Assembly: GCF_024494695.1 (NCBI RefSeq)
Contig: NZ_JANHDP010000001.1
Location: 744,001-808,000, forward strand
DNA: 64,000 nucleotides
Source: Natronoarchaeum rubrum
GTDB taxonomy: Archaea; Halobacteriota; Halobacteria; Halobacteriales; Natronoarchaeaceae
Direction of reading: 5' to 3'
Under the pieces are notes generated by a model. The model saw only the letters and a program-made list of their open reading frames with translations, did no database searches and had not been told where the DNA came from. A program made the position numbers and the translations under genes. The stretch's first letter is position 1. Each line of letters starts with the position of its first letter. Shown piece after piece: positions 8,999 to 18,541 of the stretch.

Positions 8999-10261
8999 CT
9001 ATTCGTCGGCCGACGGCGGTGGTTCGACGTCGAAATCGTCGCCCAGCAGGTCGTTGATGTCCGTAACCTCCGGATCGGAGGGTTCAGCGCCGTCATCTGC
9101 AGGCTCGGTCTCATCGAAGGCGTCGGACTCCGAGACGTGCTCAGAATCCTCGACTGGAACGAGGTCGGTACCGGGCGGATCGAACGTGTACGCGACGTCG
9201 CCGTCGAGGACGGCGAACAGTCCAGTCGATGGGTCCTCGACCACGCGCCGGTCGCTGTCGATGGCGACGTCGACCAGCCCTTCGAGCGATTCGGTCTCGA
9301 CTGTCGTTCGCCCGCCCAGATCGTCGGGCAACCGCCCGACGGTGATCCAGTCGTCGAACTCTTCGCGCTCCCGACGGACAGCGCGGCGACGGCGTCGCTG
9401 CGGGTCGATGCCGAGACGACCGGTGTGGTGCGCCCACCCCAGACCAACCAGCCCCGCGATCGCACCGAGAGCCAGTGCGGGCCCGCCCAGCGACCGGAGC
9501 GGGCCGTACTCGGCCGGAACTGTCCGCTGATGAGTCACGTCGTCCGACCAACTCCCGCCCTCGGACGTGACGTCGTAGGTACCGCCGTCCGTCGTGATCG
9601 TCAGCACGTCTTCGCGGTTGCGATCGACGGTCTCGTCGGCGACGGTCACGGTCGCGTCAGTCACCGCGACGACCCGGATCGATGGTTCTCCTGCCGCAGC
9701 GCCGAGGTCGGTCTCGATCCGTCGGATGCGGTCGCGGACTCGCGAGACGTTGACGGTCGCAGTCACGTTTTGGCGTTCGCCCGGCGCCAGCGCGCCGGAC
9801 GACGTTCGATCGAGACGCTCGGTCGTCTCCCAGAGCACGTCGTCTCCGTCGGTCGATCGGACGACGAGCGACAGGTTCGTCCGCACCGCAGCCGGTTTCG
9901 TCGCCCGATGACGGTACGCGTACTCGACGTTCAGCTCCGGACTGGCGCGCGTGAAGTACGTCGACCGATCGTCCAGTTCGGTTCCGTTCGCGAACACCTC
10001 GGTGTCGCGCTGGACCGTCGCGGCGTGGTCGAACCGACCGGCGTCGGACCACGTTCCGACGACCTCGCTCTCGGTCTGTTCGCCGGGAGAGACGTGGGGC
10101 GCATACGTGACGCCGGCCCCCAGCGCCGCAAGCAGCAGCAACCCGGCAACGACGAGTGGAAGCTGGGTCGCAGCGAACTCCCGTGCTCTGTGTGTGATCC
10201 CACCCGGCGTGTCGTCGACCGTTTTCGACGGCTGCTCCGGCGTGTCAGTCGTGCCTGTCAT
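8999..10261 (-). CDS. DUF5305-like membrane protein of the signal-peptidase cluster
   Basis: 420 residues. One membrane segment lies near residues 34-54 (PLVVAGLLLLAALGAGV) and a second near 258-278. Between them is an extracytoplasmic beta-rich domain with many NxT/NxS sequons (NVTATVNVS, NLSLVV). The C-terminal 140 residues are acidic and probably cytoplasmic. This looks like the haloarchaeal DUF5305 family, which I recall next to type I signal peptidases and SipW-type exported proteins. The ATG overlaps the signal peptidase stop as ATGA, so the two are made together. Likely role: an accessory or anchoring partner for processing or assembling the exported DUF1102 proteins upstream. That is inference from context. 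Confidence 0.7.
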   Translation of the reverse strand: MTGTTDTPEQPSKTVDDTPGGITHRAREFAATQLPLVVAGLLLLAALGAGVTYAPHVSPGEQTESEVVGTWSDAGRFDHAATVQRDTEVFANGTELDDRSTYFTRASPELNVEYAYRHRATKPAAVRTNLSLVVRSTDGDDVLWETTERLDRTSSGALAPGERQNVTATVNVSRVRDRIRRIETDLGAAAGEPSIRVVAVTDATVTVADETVDRNREDVLTITTDGGTYDVTSEGGSWSDDVTHQRTVPAEYGPLRSLGGPALALGAIAGLVGLGWAHHTGRLGIDPQRRRRRAVRREREEFDDWITVGRLPDDLGGRTTVETESLEGLVDVAIDSDRRVVEDPSTGLFAVLDGDVAYTFDPPGTDLVPVEDSEHVSESDAFDETEPADDGAEPSDPEVTDINDLLGDDFDVEPPPSADE

Positions 10262-11394
10262 CGTCGAGAGATCGTTCGGCTAGCGTTCGAAGTCCGTGTT
10301 CGGATCGATCCAGTCCCTAGTGCTATTCGTAGCGCGCCGGCCGTCCCTCCCGCGAGTGCGGACGCAACTGTCAGGACAGCTAGCCACGGATGCACCGAGT
10401 GGGCCGCCAACACGACGGACCGCGGAAGGACGGCGACGTACTGGTATCTGGAAAGCGACCTGACGTAGTACCCGGTCTCGGACGGTGCGGTGATGCTCAG
10501 CGTCGCTGCGGCAGCGTCCCGAGACCCGACCCGCTGGTGCCGCGGAGCGATATCCACGCCTGGGCTTGTGGGTTCAGTGACGGCGTACACGGGGAGGACG
10601 CCTCTGTTCCGGACTGTGACTGATCGATCGCGAGTTTCGCCGGTCGGAATGACGTTCGCGGCCTCGGAGTTCGTCTCGGCGCTCACGATGCCGTACTCCT
10701 GCGTCCCGCCGGCGACCAGCATGCTGCCGGCAGCGGCGAGGAACACGACCGCCGCTACGGCGACCACGACGGTACGCCCGTCGTAAACGCCGGTACGCGA
10801 ACGGTCCCGATCGCGGCTGCGCCCGGGTTCCTCATCCTTCAGCGACCCGGCGACGAGCGATAGGACGCCGACGCCGAACAGCAGCAACGTTAACCAGTGA
10901 GTGTGCTGTACTGCGCGTATCCCGGTCAGTCCGGTCACTCGCGTCTGTACCGCGCCAACGCCGTCGTTCAACGCTTCGACCCCCGTTCCAAGATTCGGGA
11001 TGACGACGGGATTGCCGTCAACCTGCCATGCCGTTGCGACGACCTGTCCGTCTGTGACGTACGGTTCGGTCCCGTCCTGATCAGTGAACGGGTTCCCGTC
11101 GCCCTTCGTGACGTATCCTTGGTCCGTGACCTCGACGACGCGATGGGTTGTGAGACCGCCGCCGTGGAGCTTCTGGGCCCGAAAAACGATAATATCTCCC
11201 TCCTCGACGGGACCGGCGACTTCGGCGGGAATCGAAACGTACCCGTCACCGGGCGCTAACGTCGGCTCCATGCTGTCGGTCTCGACGTAGGACAGCAGAA
11301 CGGGCTGGCCGAGCAGACTGCCAACGACGAGCGTCGCCGACAGCATCAGCACCGCCCCACCGACGACCGTTTTGACGCGCGAGCTACCGATCAT
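10258..11394 (-). CDS. Signal peptidase I, archaeal Ser/His type (S26B), with C-terminal extension
   Basis: 378 residues. After an N-terminal membrane segment the catalytic serine appears at residue 41 in TDSMEPTL, then GDIIVFRA, and the archaeal/ER-type catalytic histidine at 84 in LTTHRVVEV, where bacterial enzymes carry lysine. GDGNPFTDQD (about 98-107) supplies the conserved aspartates. Beyond the roughly 150-residue core there is a membrane segment (WLTLLLFGVGVLSLVAGS), another near VVVAVAAVVFLAAAGSML, a beta-rich region and a final membrane segment near residue 345. This extension is absent from housekeeping signal peptidases and suggests a dedicated SipW-like enzyme. It lies directly downstream of two exported proteins with SipW-type signals and is coupled by ATGA to the DUF5305 gene. 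Confidence 0.88.
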   Translation of the reverse strand: MIGSSRVKTVVGGAVLMLSATLVVGSLLGQPVLLSYVETDSMEPTLAPGDGYVSIPAEVAGPVEEGDIIVFRAQKLHGGGLTTHRVVEVTDQGYVTKGDGNPFTDQDGTEPYVTDGQVVATAWQVDGNPVVIPNLGTGVEALNDGVGAVQTRVTGLTGIRAVQHTHWLTLLLFGVGVLSLVAGSLKDEEPGRSRDRDRSRTGVYDGRTVVVAVAAVVFLAAAGSMLVAGGTQEYGIVSAETNSEAANVIPTGETRDRSVTVRNRGVLPVYAVTEPTSPGVDIAPRHQRVGSRDAAAATLSITAPSETGYYVRSLSRYQYVAVLPRSVVLAAHSVHPWLAVLTVASALAGGTAGALRIALGTGSIRTRTSNASRTISRR

Positions 11395-11482
11395 ACGTGC
11401 GGACCGTGGCAGTCATCTATTTGAGGAGACCACGGCCCAGCCCGATATTTTCTCATCTATAGTATTGTTAATTACTATATCT

Positions 11483-11492
11483 ATTTAAAATT
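11483..11492 (-). promoter_or_regulatory. Candidate TATA element for the signal peptidase operon
   Basis: The 11441-11520 stretch is strongly AT-rich compared with its surroundings. On the minus strand TTTTAAATAG lies about 90 bases before the signal peptidase ATG, and a weaker CAAATAGATG lies about 25 bases before it. Either could drive the peptidase/DUF5305 pair. Confidence 0.4.
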
Positions 11493-11509
11493 CTTGGATT
11501 AGTGTACTT

Positions 11510-11515
11510 AAAAAA
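11510..11515 (-). terminator. U-tract terminator after the DUF1102 gene
   Basis: On the minus strand six T residues follow GCGA about 28 bases past the stop of the exported protein gene. This is a typical archaeal poly-U terminator context, and it would separate abundant exported-protein mRNA from the peptidase operon. Confidence 0.45.
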
Positions 11516-11542
11516 TCGCGCCTCGTACCGACCGACCCCGCG

Positions 11543-12106
11543 TCACACCGTGGCCGCGGCGCCGATCGTGAGCGCGACCTGGTACTCGTCGTTCCGAACA
11601 TCCACGCCGTGCGTGTCGACTTCGAGCCCGCACGCGAGTGACTCCCCGACGCCGATCGACTCCGATGGAGCTGATTCCGTCAGCACCGCTCCGCTTTCGA
11701 CGTCGAACACCGAGACCGACGGAACGTCGTTCTGGACCGTCTGGGCGCCGTACACTGCGACCGGCTGTGTGCCGTGGTTCGTGACGGTGAACAGTCCACC
11801 GCCCTCGGAGTCTGCTGCGTCGCCGGCGAACCGGTAGGTCGAGTCTGTGCCGAGTCCCGTCGGGGTTGTTCCCGCGTAATCGCCGTCGTCGTCGCCCGGA
11901 AGCTCGAACTCGACGGTCCCACCGTCGATCTCGGAGCGCTCGCCGGCGCCGACTTCCTCGAGTTTCAAGACGGCGTCGTAATCCTCTTCGACGTCGACGT
12001 TGACCGTCCGATCCGCCTCGACGCTCGTGAACGCCCCGCTGCCCGCCGCGAGCCCGAGGCTAGTCGCGACGCCGCCGAGACCGACGACGAACGATCGTCG
12101 CCTCAT
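11543..12106 (-). CDS. Exported DUF1102/SipW-signal-type protein A
   Basis: 187 residues. The N-terminus begins MRRRSFVVGLGGVATSLGLA and continues GSGAFTSVEADRTVNVDV. This is the SipW-dependent-type signal: basic start, hydrophobic core, then the GAFTSVEADR block seen in haloarchaeal DUF1102 proteins. The mature part is an acidic beta-sandwich-like domain with FTVTNHGTQPVAVY and a beta-rich C-terminus. No C-terminal membrane anchor is visible, so after cleavage it would be released or assembled at the surface. The paralogue B lies 42 bases upstream on the same strand, and the specialised signal peptidase is next downstream. By analogy to bacterial TasA/camelysin it could be a fibre subunit, but this is inference. 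Confidence 0.78.
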   Translation of the reverse strand: MRRRSFVVGLGGVATSLGLAAGSGAFTSVEADRTVNVDVEEDYDAVLKLEEVGAGERSEIDGGTVEFELPGDDDGDYAGTTPTGLGTDSTYRFAGDAADSEGGGLFTVTNHGTQPVAVYGAQTVQNDVPSVSVFDVESGAVLTESAPSESIGVGESLACGLEVDTHGVDVRNDEYQVALTIGAAATV

Positions 12107-12148
12107 AGGCCGCCCCTCGTCCGTACAGTCATCGGTGAACGAGCGAGG

Positions 12149-12703
12149 TTACAGTTCGTCCTCGGTCTTCGCCACGAGCGTGATCGTCCCGTCGTAGTTG
12201 GACGGATCGAAGTCGTCGCGGACGATGAACCCGACCTCTGCCATCGTGTCGCCGGGGCCGAGCTTGAGGTTGTCCGAGGGATCGGACGTGTCCACGTTGC
12301 CCGCAGGTGCGTTGAGACTCCAGTCGTCCTGATCGCCGTTCGGGGTCGCGTCAGCAAAGATGCTGAGGCTCCCCTCAGTGAGCTCGCCGGAGGACGGTTC
12401 CTCCGCCCAGACGTAGACGTCCTGGGTGCCGTTGTTCGTGATGTCGAACACGTCGCGCACGATCGTCTCCGCGTTGTCGTTGACGGCGTCGAGACTGACC
12501 GACAGTTCGCCGCCGTTGACTTCGGCGTACGCCGCGTTCGGTCCGTCGCTCTCCGACAGGGCCAGGAAAGCCCCGCTGTCATCGGCAACCGTGACCGACA
12601 CACCGCGATCAGCCTCGACGCTGGTGAACGCGCCGGTGCCCATTGCAGCCGCCCCGCCAGCGGCGACCGTTCCGATTCCGAACAGGAATTTGCGTCGTTC
12701 CAT
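12149..12703 (-). CDS. Exported DUF1102/SipW-signal-type protein B
   Basis: 184 residues from the ATG at 12703. The frame is open upstream to 12922, but the signal peptide begins here: MERRKFLFGIGTVAAGG, then GTGAFTSVEADRGVSVTV. It shares this block with protein A (GAFTSVEADR), so the two are paralogues. The mature domain includes FDITNNGTQDVYVWAEEP and ends in FDPSNYDGTITLVAKTEDEL. The fold is predicted all-beta and the composition is acidic. It is the first gene of the minus-strand cluster; its promoter lies in the 12704-13063 divergent region. The presence of two such subunits beside a dedicated signal peptidase and a DUF5305 protein suggests a heteromeric surface structure. That role is not demonstrated. 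Confidence 0.78.
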   Translation of the reverse strand: MERRKFLFGIGTVAAGGAAAMGTGAFTSVEADRGVSVTVADDSGAFLALSESDGPNAAYAEVNGGELSVSLDAVNDNAETIVRDVFDITNNGTQDVYVWAEEPSSGELTEGSLSIFADATPNGDQDDWSLNAPAGNVDTSDPSDNLKLGPGDTMAEVGFIVRDDFDPSNYDGTITLVAKTEDEL

Positions 12704-13063
12704 TGTTGGTAGTCCTCCGAGCGCGTGACCGTCCGAACCGCGAATCGTCCGTCGACCGGGTTCGCCGGTGCGCTCTATCCACTCCAACGGATCATACCCT
12801 CTTTTGTATACACTCCCAGGCTGTGGGAAAATAGGGCCTGGGAACTCACGTGGGAAGGTCTGAACGGTTCCAGGCGACCACTGTATTGTGTTCAGGAATG
12901 AGTTGAACGTATACAAAGCCACCCTGCGTTCTATTCATACAGAGATGGTATATAGTACAACCGTAAAACATAGCGTAAATTTATATGCAGTCGAGCGATA
13001 GTCTTGTGCGAGGCTGAGTCGCGTCGCGCTGGAGGGGCGGAAAATACGCACGAGACACAACGC
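12704..13063. promoter_or_regulatory. Divergent control region with two inverted repeats
   Basis: This 360-base gap separates the exported-protein genes (minus) from the DUF7344 regulator (plus). It is AT-richer than its surroundings. A perfect 9-base inverted repeat TTTGTATAC/GTATACAAA lies at 12803-12811 and 12909-12917. A second repeat TCCCAGGC/GCCTGGGA is nested at 12814-12821 and 12836-12843. On the plus strand AATTTATATG (12978-12987) is a good TATA element. It places transcription start near 13008, which supports the ATG at 13064 over the TTG at 13004. The repeats are candidate operators. Confidence 0.5.
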
Positions 13064-13654
13064 ATGAAAGGACCTGACGTACCGGCGGCAGTGGGCCTGT
13101 GGTCCTCGCCGGAGCCGGCGCTTCCGCGAGGGGAGATATTCGAAGTGTTGAGCAACGGGCGACGACGACAGGTGTTGCACTACCTGAAGCGACAGGAGGA
13201 CAGGCAGCGAATCGAACTCCGAGAACTCGTCGACCACGTCGCAGCGTGGGAGAACGACGTCTCGGTCGACGAGGTCGACGCGGACGAACGCAAGCGAGTC
13301 TACACAGCACTCAGGCAGTCGCATCTACCCAAGATGGACGAGGCGGGCGTGATCGAGTACGACAACATGCGCGGCGAAGTCCTGCTGACTGATCGCGCCC
13401 GCGAAGCGCAGTTGTACCTGGAGTACGTCCCCAGCGAGGACATCCCGTGGAGCCACTGTTACCTCGGGGTTACGGGCGTCTGCAGCGCGCTCGTCGGGCT
13501 GGTCGGATTGGATGTCGGGCCGTTCGGTGGCTTGCCCTGGATCGCGCTCTGCGTGCTGATCGTCGCGACGTTCGGGGTGACGTCGGCGGCCCACGCGCTT
13601 CAGTCCTCGCGCAACCGACTCGGTAGCGACGAGTTCGCGCTTTCGGACAGATGA
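13064..13654 (+). CDS. DUF7344-type winged-helix regulator with two membrane segments
   Basis: 196 residues from the ATG at 13064. The N-terminal domain (about 25-125) has the haloarchaeal DUF7344 winged-helix pattern: EIFEVLSNGRRRQVLHYLK, then ELVDHVAAWEND, then DERKRVYTALRQSHLPKMDE and GVIEYDNMRGEVLL. Two hydrophobic segments follow, near residues 135-155 and 160-182, so the DNA-binding domain is tethered to the membrane. It diverges from the exported-protein genes and overlaps the next exported-protein gene by ATGA. It is therefore a natural candidate for controlling this surface module in response to an envelope signal. Control of the neighbours is inference from position. Confidence 0.8.
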   Translation: MKGPDVPAAVGLWSSPEPALPRGEIFEVLSNGRRRQVLHYLKRQEDRQRIELRELVDHVAAWENDVSVDEVDADERKRVYTALRQSHLPKMDEAGVIEYDNMRGEVLLTDRAREAQLYLEYVPSEDIPWSHCYLGVTGVCSALVGLVGLDVGPFGGLPWIALCVLIVATFGVTSAAHALQSSRNRLGSDEFALSDR

Positions 13655-14139
13655 CCCGGCTCACCTGGATCGGCGCGATCTGCACGCTTCTGGCTGCGGC
13701 GACGCTCGTCGGCGCAACGGGCGGGTTCGGCGCCGCCAGCGCGGATCGAGAGTTGATCGTCGACGTCGCCGACGGCGACAGCGCCGATCTTGGCGTCGAC
13801 GTGCGCGCGACATCGAAGTACGGTTGCGGCGCCGCCGTGACGGTGACGAATAGATTTCCCGCGACGATCGAGTCGGTGACCGTCGAGGGAAGCCATCACA
13901 GACTGAATGATGGATTTCCCCACGAGAGCGCCACCATCGACGGGCTCGCTCCGGGCGAAGCCGAAACCGTCACCATCTCTCTCGACAAGTTCGCCGGGGC
14001 CGCGGAAGTGACGATCGACGCCGACGGCGAAGACGTCTCGGTCGAACTCGTTCGGGACGTCGACGCGTCCGGGGCATCCCCGTGCGAGAAACCCGGGAAA
14101 GGAGGGAAACGAAATCGAGGCCCCGGTCACGGCGCGTAG
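13651..14139 (+). CDS. Small exported protein coupled to the DUF7344 regulator
   Basis: 162 residues, starting within the upstream stop (ATGA). The N-terminus MTRLTWIGAICTLLAAATLV is a signal peptide or anchor, then GGFGAASADRELIVDVADGD, which resembles the SipW-type block of the DUF1102 proteins (GAFTSVEADR). The mature part looks like a single all-beta domain with ATIESVTVEGSHHRL and AETVTISLDKFAGAAEVTI. The last 25 residues are rich in G, K and P with a lone cysteine (SPCEKPGKGG), which is unusual for an acidic haloarchaeal protein. I do not recognise a family. Because it is co-translated with the regulator it may act as a minor subunit or as a sensor partner. Confidence 0.65.
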   Translation: MTRLTWIGAICTLLAAATLVGATGGFGAASADRELIVDVADGDSADLGVDVRATSKYGCGAAVTVTNRFPATIESVTVEGSHHRLNDGFPHESATIDGLAPGEAETVTISLDKFAGAAEVTIDADGEDVSVELVRDVDASGASPCEKPGKGGKRNRGPGHGA

Positions 14140-14179
14140 GAGCCACAGATTCAACTTCCGGGCCGACGCGAGTACCAGT

Positions 14180-14890
14180 ATGTCCGTCAGTTTCGACTTC
14201 GGGGACAGAGTTGCGGTCGTCACCGGCGCCTGCGGGGCGCTGGGTAGCGCAGTCGTCGAACGGTTCCGCGACGCGGGTGCGACCGTCGCCGCGGTCGACG
14301 TGATCGAGCCCGATAACGAGGACGCGCTGCTCGACCCCGACGACGGGACCGAGTTCTACCGGATCGACCTGACCGACGAGGCATCGGTCGAGGATGGCAT
14401 CGCCGAGATCGCCGACGACCACGGCCGGATCGACTACCTCGCGAACGTCGCGGGCACCTGGCGCGGCGGCCAGCCGATCGAGGAGACGCCGGTCGATGAG
14501 TTCGACATGCTGTTCGACGTCAACCTCAAGAGCGCCTTTCTGGCGAGCAAGCACGTGCTCTCCGAACTGCGCGACGCCGAGGGCGCCATCGTCAGCATCA
14601 GTTCCCGCTCGTCGCTGTCGGGCGGCGAGGGCGACGGTCCCTACCGCGCCTCGAAGGCGGGCGTGCGGCTGCTGACCGAGACGCTGGCCGAGGAGAACAA
14701 GGGCGACGTTCGAGCCAACGCCGTCATGCCGAGCGTGATCGACACGCCGGCGAACCGCGAGATGATGCCAGACGCCGATCACGATGCGTGGGTCGATCCG
14801 ATCGACATCGCGGGCGTCGTTGTCTTCCTCTGTAGCGACGGCGCCAGTCCGACCAGCGGCGCCGCCGTGCCGGTGTACGGAGAAGCTTAA
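14180..14890 (+). CDS. SDR-family oxidoreductase
   Basis: 236 residues, a typical classical short-chain dehydrogenase. The cofactor loop is TGACGALGSAV near residue 14, slightly unlike the usual TGxxxGIG because Ile is replaced by Leu. The NVAG motif is near residue 90, the catalytic serine in VSISSRSSLSG near 140, and YRASK near 155 supplies Tyr and Lys. The C-terminal phrase SGAAVPVYG is the usual SDR end (often VDGG). An acidic residue at the end of the second strand (VDVIEP) suggests NAD(H) preference. Substrate is unknown. It lies alone between the exported-protein pair and a convergent transporter. Confidence 0.85.
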   Translation: MSVSFDFGDRVAVVTGACGALGSAVVERFRDAGATVAAVDVIEPDNEDALLDPDDGTEFYRIDLTDEASVEDGIAEIADDHGRIDYLANVAGTWRGGQPIEETPVDEFDMLFDVNLKSAFLASKHVLSELRDAEGAIVSISSRSSLSGGEGDGPYRASKAGVRLLTETLAEENKGDVRANAVMPSVIDTPANREMMPDADHDAWVDPIDIAGVVVFLCSDGASPTSGAAVPVYGEA

Positions 14891-14911
14891 AAGCGAGTAA
14901 GTCCCGGCGGG

Positions 14912-16270
14912 CTACAGTTCGGACAGCCAACTGGCGAAGTCTTCGGTCAGGAAGGTGTAGTACTCGAGGACGCCGAGAACGACGACCACCGCCAGCACGA
15001 CCAGCACCGGGATCCGAAGCAGCCAGAGCCAGGTTGTATCCAGACTTCGCGGGTTACCGATTCCGTTTTTCAGTTCGTCGGCACCGACGTCAGGAATCAC
15101 CCAGCCGACGAACGCCGAGAGGATCAGCGCACCCAGCACCAGCAGGATGCCGTTGACGAACTTGTCGAATACGTCGACGAAGATGATGTCGAGCGCGCTC
15201 GGGATGCCGAGCAGGAAGATCGCGCCGGTCAGCAGCGCCGTCGCGCGGAACCGATCGTAGCCGTGGTCGTCGACCAGATAGGAGACGACGACCTCCAAGA
15301 TGCTGATCGAACTCGACAGGGCCGCGATGGCGACCGTCGCGAAGAAGACCGCACCGAGGATGCCGCCGAGCGGAATCTCGGCGAACGCCGCGGCGAGCAC
15401 GACGAAGATCGCGCCAGCGCCCGGGTCGCCGGGAGCGACTCCAGGGGCAGAAAAGATGATCGGGAACACGATCAGTCCCGTCACGAACGCAACCAACGTG
15501 TCGAGGCTGATGATCATGATTCCGTCCTCGACGAGGTTCCGATCCTCACCGAGGTAGGACGCGTACGTGATCATGACGCCCATCCCGATCGAGAGGGTAA
15601 AGAACGCCTGCCCGGCCGCGGCGGGAAGGATCGACTGCCAATTGTTTGCGATCACCGACAGATCCGGCGAGAGGTAGTACGAGTACGCCGCCGACGCGCC
15701 ATCGAGAGTGAACGCGTAGGCGGCGAGACCGATCACCAGAACGATGATCGCCGGGACCATCACCTTGACAGCGAGTTCGATCCCCTGCCGGATACCGAGC
15801 CCGACGATGGCCAGCACCGATAGCATGAACACCGCGTGCAGTGCGAGAGCGTCGAGGCCACTGGCCATCGACCCGAACTGAGCCTCGGCCGTTGCGAGAT
15901 CGGCCGCATAGCCGCCGGCGAGCCCTTCGTAGGTGTACCGGAGCGTCCACCCGGCGACGACGCTGTAGTACGACAGAATGACGAACGCGGTGAACAGGAA
16001 CATGTAGCCGACGTACTCCCACGTCCGCCCGCCCAGATCACGTAACGCCCCCGCAGGGTTGAGCTTCGTGCGCCGACCGACGACGAATTCAGCGAGCATC
16101 GCCGGGAAACCGATGGCGATCACGAACAGCAGATAGACGAGGACGAACGCCGCACCGCCGTTCTCGCCCACCTGGAACGGAAATCGCCAGATGTTACCTA
16201 GTCCCACTGCACTCCCAACCGCGGCGAGGATGAACCCCGCTCTCGTCGCCCATGTTTCTCGTTCGGACAT
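14912..16270 (-). CDS. Sodium-dependent transporter, SNF/NSS family
   Basis: 452 residues from the ATG at 16270; the open frame extends 21 residues further, but a TATA element sits between. The N-terminus has the NSS hallmark: WATRAGFILAAVGSAVGLGN then IWRFPFQVGENGGAAF, with the sodium-binding unwound helix 1. About eleven or twelve membrane segments follow, as in bacterial MhsT/LeuT-like and Na+-dependent tryptophan transporter-like proteins. It would import an amino acid or related solute with sodium, which suits a high-salt cell. The C-terminus ends shortly after the last membrane helix. Substrate cannot be assigned. It is convergent with the SDR gene. Confidence 0.92.
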   Translation of the reverse strand: MSERETWATRAGFILAAVGSAVGLGNIWRFPFQVGENGGAAFVLVYLLFVIAIGFPAMLAEFVVGRRTKLNPAGALRDLGGRTWEYVGYMFLFTAFVILSYYSVVAGWTLRYTYEGLAGGYAADLATAEAQFGSMASGLDALALHAVFMLSVLAIVGLGIRQGIELAVKVMVPAIIVLVIGLAAYAFTLDGASAAYSYYLSPDLSVIANNWQSILPAAAGQAFFTLSIGMGVMITYASYLGEDRNLVEDGIMIISLDTLVAFVTGLIVFPIIFSAPGVAPGDPGAGAIFVVLAAAFAEIPLGGILGAVFFATVAIAALSSSISILEVVVSYLVDDHGYDRFRATALLTGAIFLLGIPSALDIIFVDVFDKFVNGILLVLGALILSAFVGWVIPDVGADELKNGIGNPRSLDTTWLWLLRIPVLVVLAVVVVLGVLEYYTFLTEDFASWLSEL

Positions 16271-16293
16271 ACAATCCAGACTCCACAGGCGAC

Positions 16294-16304
16294 GTTTATA
16301 AAAA
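16294..16304 (-). promoter_or_regulatory. TATA element of the sodium symporter gene
   Basis: On the minus strand TTTTTATAAAC lies about 28 bases before the ATG at 16270. That gives a leaderless or near-leaderless transcript and supports this start. Confidence 0.6.
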
Positions 16305-16532
16305 TGGTGTATGAAAATGGACATATCTGACAAGAAAACGGCACGAATGGTGTTAAGGGGCCGCTACCCGATAATCAGATGTGTTGGAAATTCTGTCAGT
16401 TTCTCAGTATGAATGACAGAGACAACAACACGATCTGCGGACCGGCCATCGTTCGAGGCAGCTACACGACAGAAATTTTTTGCCTGTGCTGGTTGACAAT
16501 CGCGGTATGGAGACAAACGGGAGGTCACCAGC

Positions 16533-18082
<1,550 letters not shown>

Positions 18083-18083
<1 letters not shown>

Positions 18084-18409
18084 TGGCAGGGAGCTCAGAC
18101 ACACCGACCGCGACCGATCCCGAGGACGTCGCGGCGCCGGTCGGCGAGATTCTGCCCGCCGACGCCGCGATCGACCTGCCGGACGACGCCACGGACGCCG
18201 AAGCGGCGGCCATCGCGGCGGCCATCGGCGCGCACCTCCGGGATCGGGAACTCGCCGCGGCGCGCGCGGCGGCGGGCGAGGAGACCTGGGACGGGAAGCG
18301 CTGGTCCTTTGCCGGCCGGACCGAAGCCACGCAGGACCGGAGCGACCGGGTGCCGCTGGACGCGCCGACCGACGCGTGGACGGCCGCCGGCCGGACGGAC
18401 CGGTTCTGA
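18083..18409 (+). CDS. PccX-like small subunit of acyl-CoA carboxylase
   Basis: 108 residues from the ATG at 18083, which overlaps the beta-subunit stop by one base; a GTG at 18080 is possible. The first half is alanine/aspartate-rich with repeated [14 protein letters not shown], probably helical. The second half has [15 protein letters not shown], a tryptophan-rich segment like that of actinobacterial carboxylase epsilon subunits. In Haloferax mediterranei a small PccX protein is needed for propionyl-CoA carboxylase activity, and this gene sits in the equivalent place between beta and alpha genes. Likely role: a bridge that stabilises the alpha-beta complex. The assignment rests mainly on position and the W-rich motif. 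Confidence 0.75.
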
Positions 18410-18541
18410 CGCCGTCCCGGCCGCTACCAGACTCGATCCTGTCGCCGTCTAGCGATCTGTCGCAATCGGCGGCGCGCTCACAGGGCGAGGGTGCCTGAAC
18501 CGGTAAAGTAACGTACGTGGTCGCTGATGCTTCAGTCAAGA

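Noticed and set aside
8025..9530. Plus-strand 501-codon frame
   Set aside because: It lies opposite the glycerophosphodiesterase and DUF5305 genes, with Arg/Asp-rich sequence and no motif. The minus-strand genes have recognised domains.
12149..12922. Longer start (12922) for the second exported protein
   Set aside because: The extra residues precede a standard signal peptide and overlap the divergent promoter region with a TATA-like repeat.
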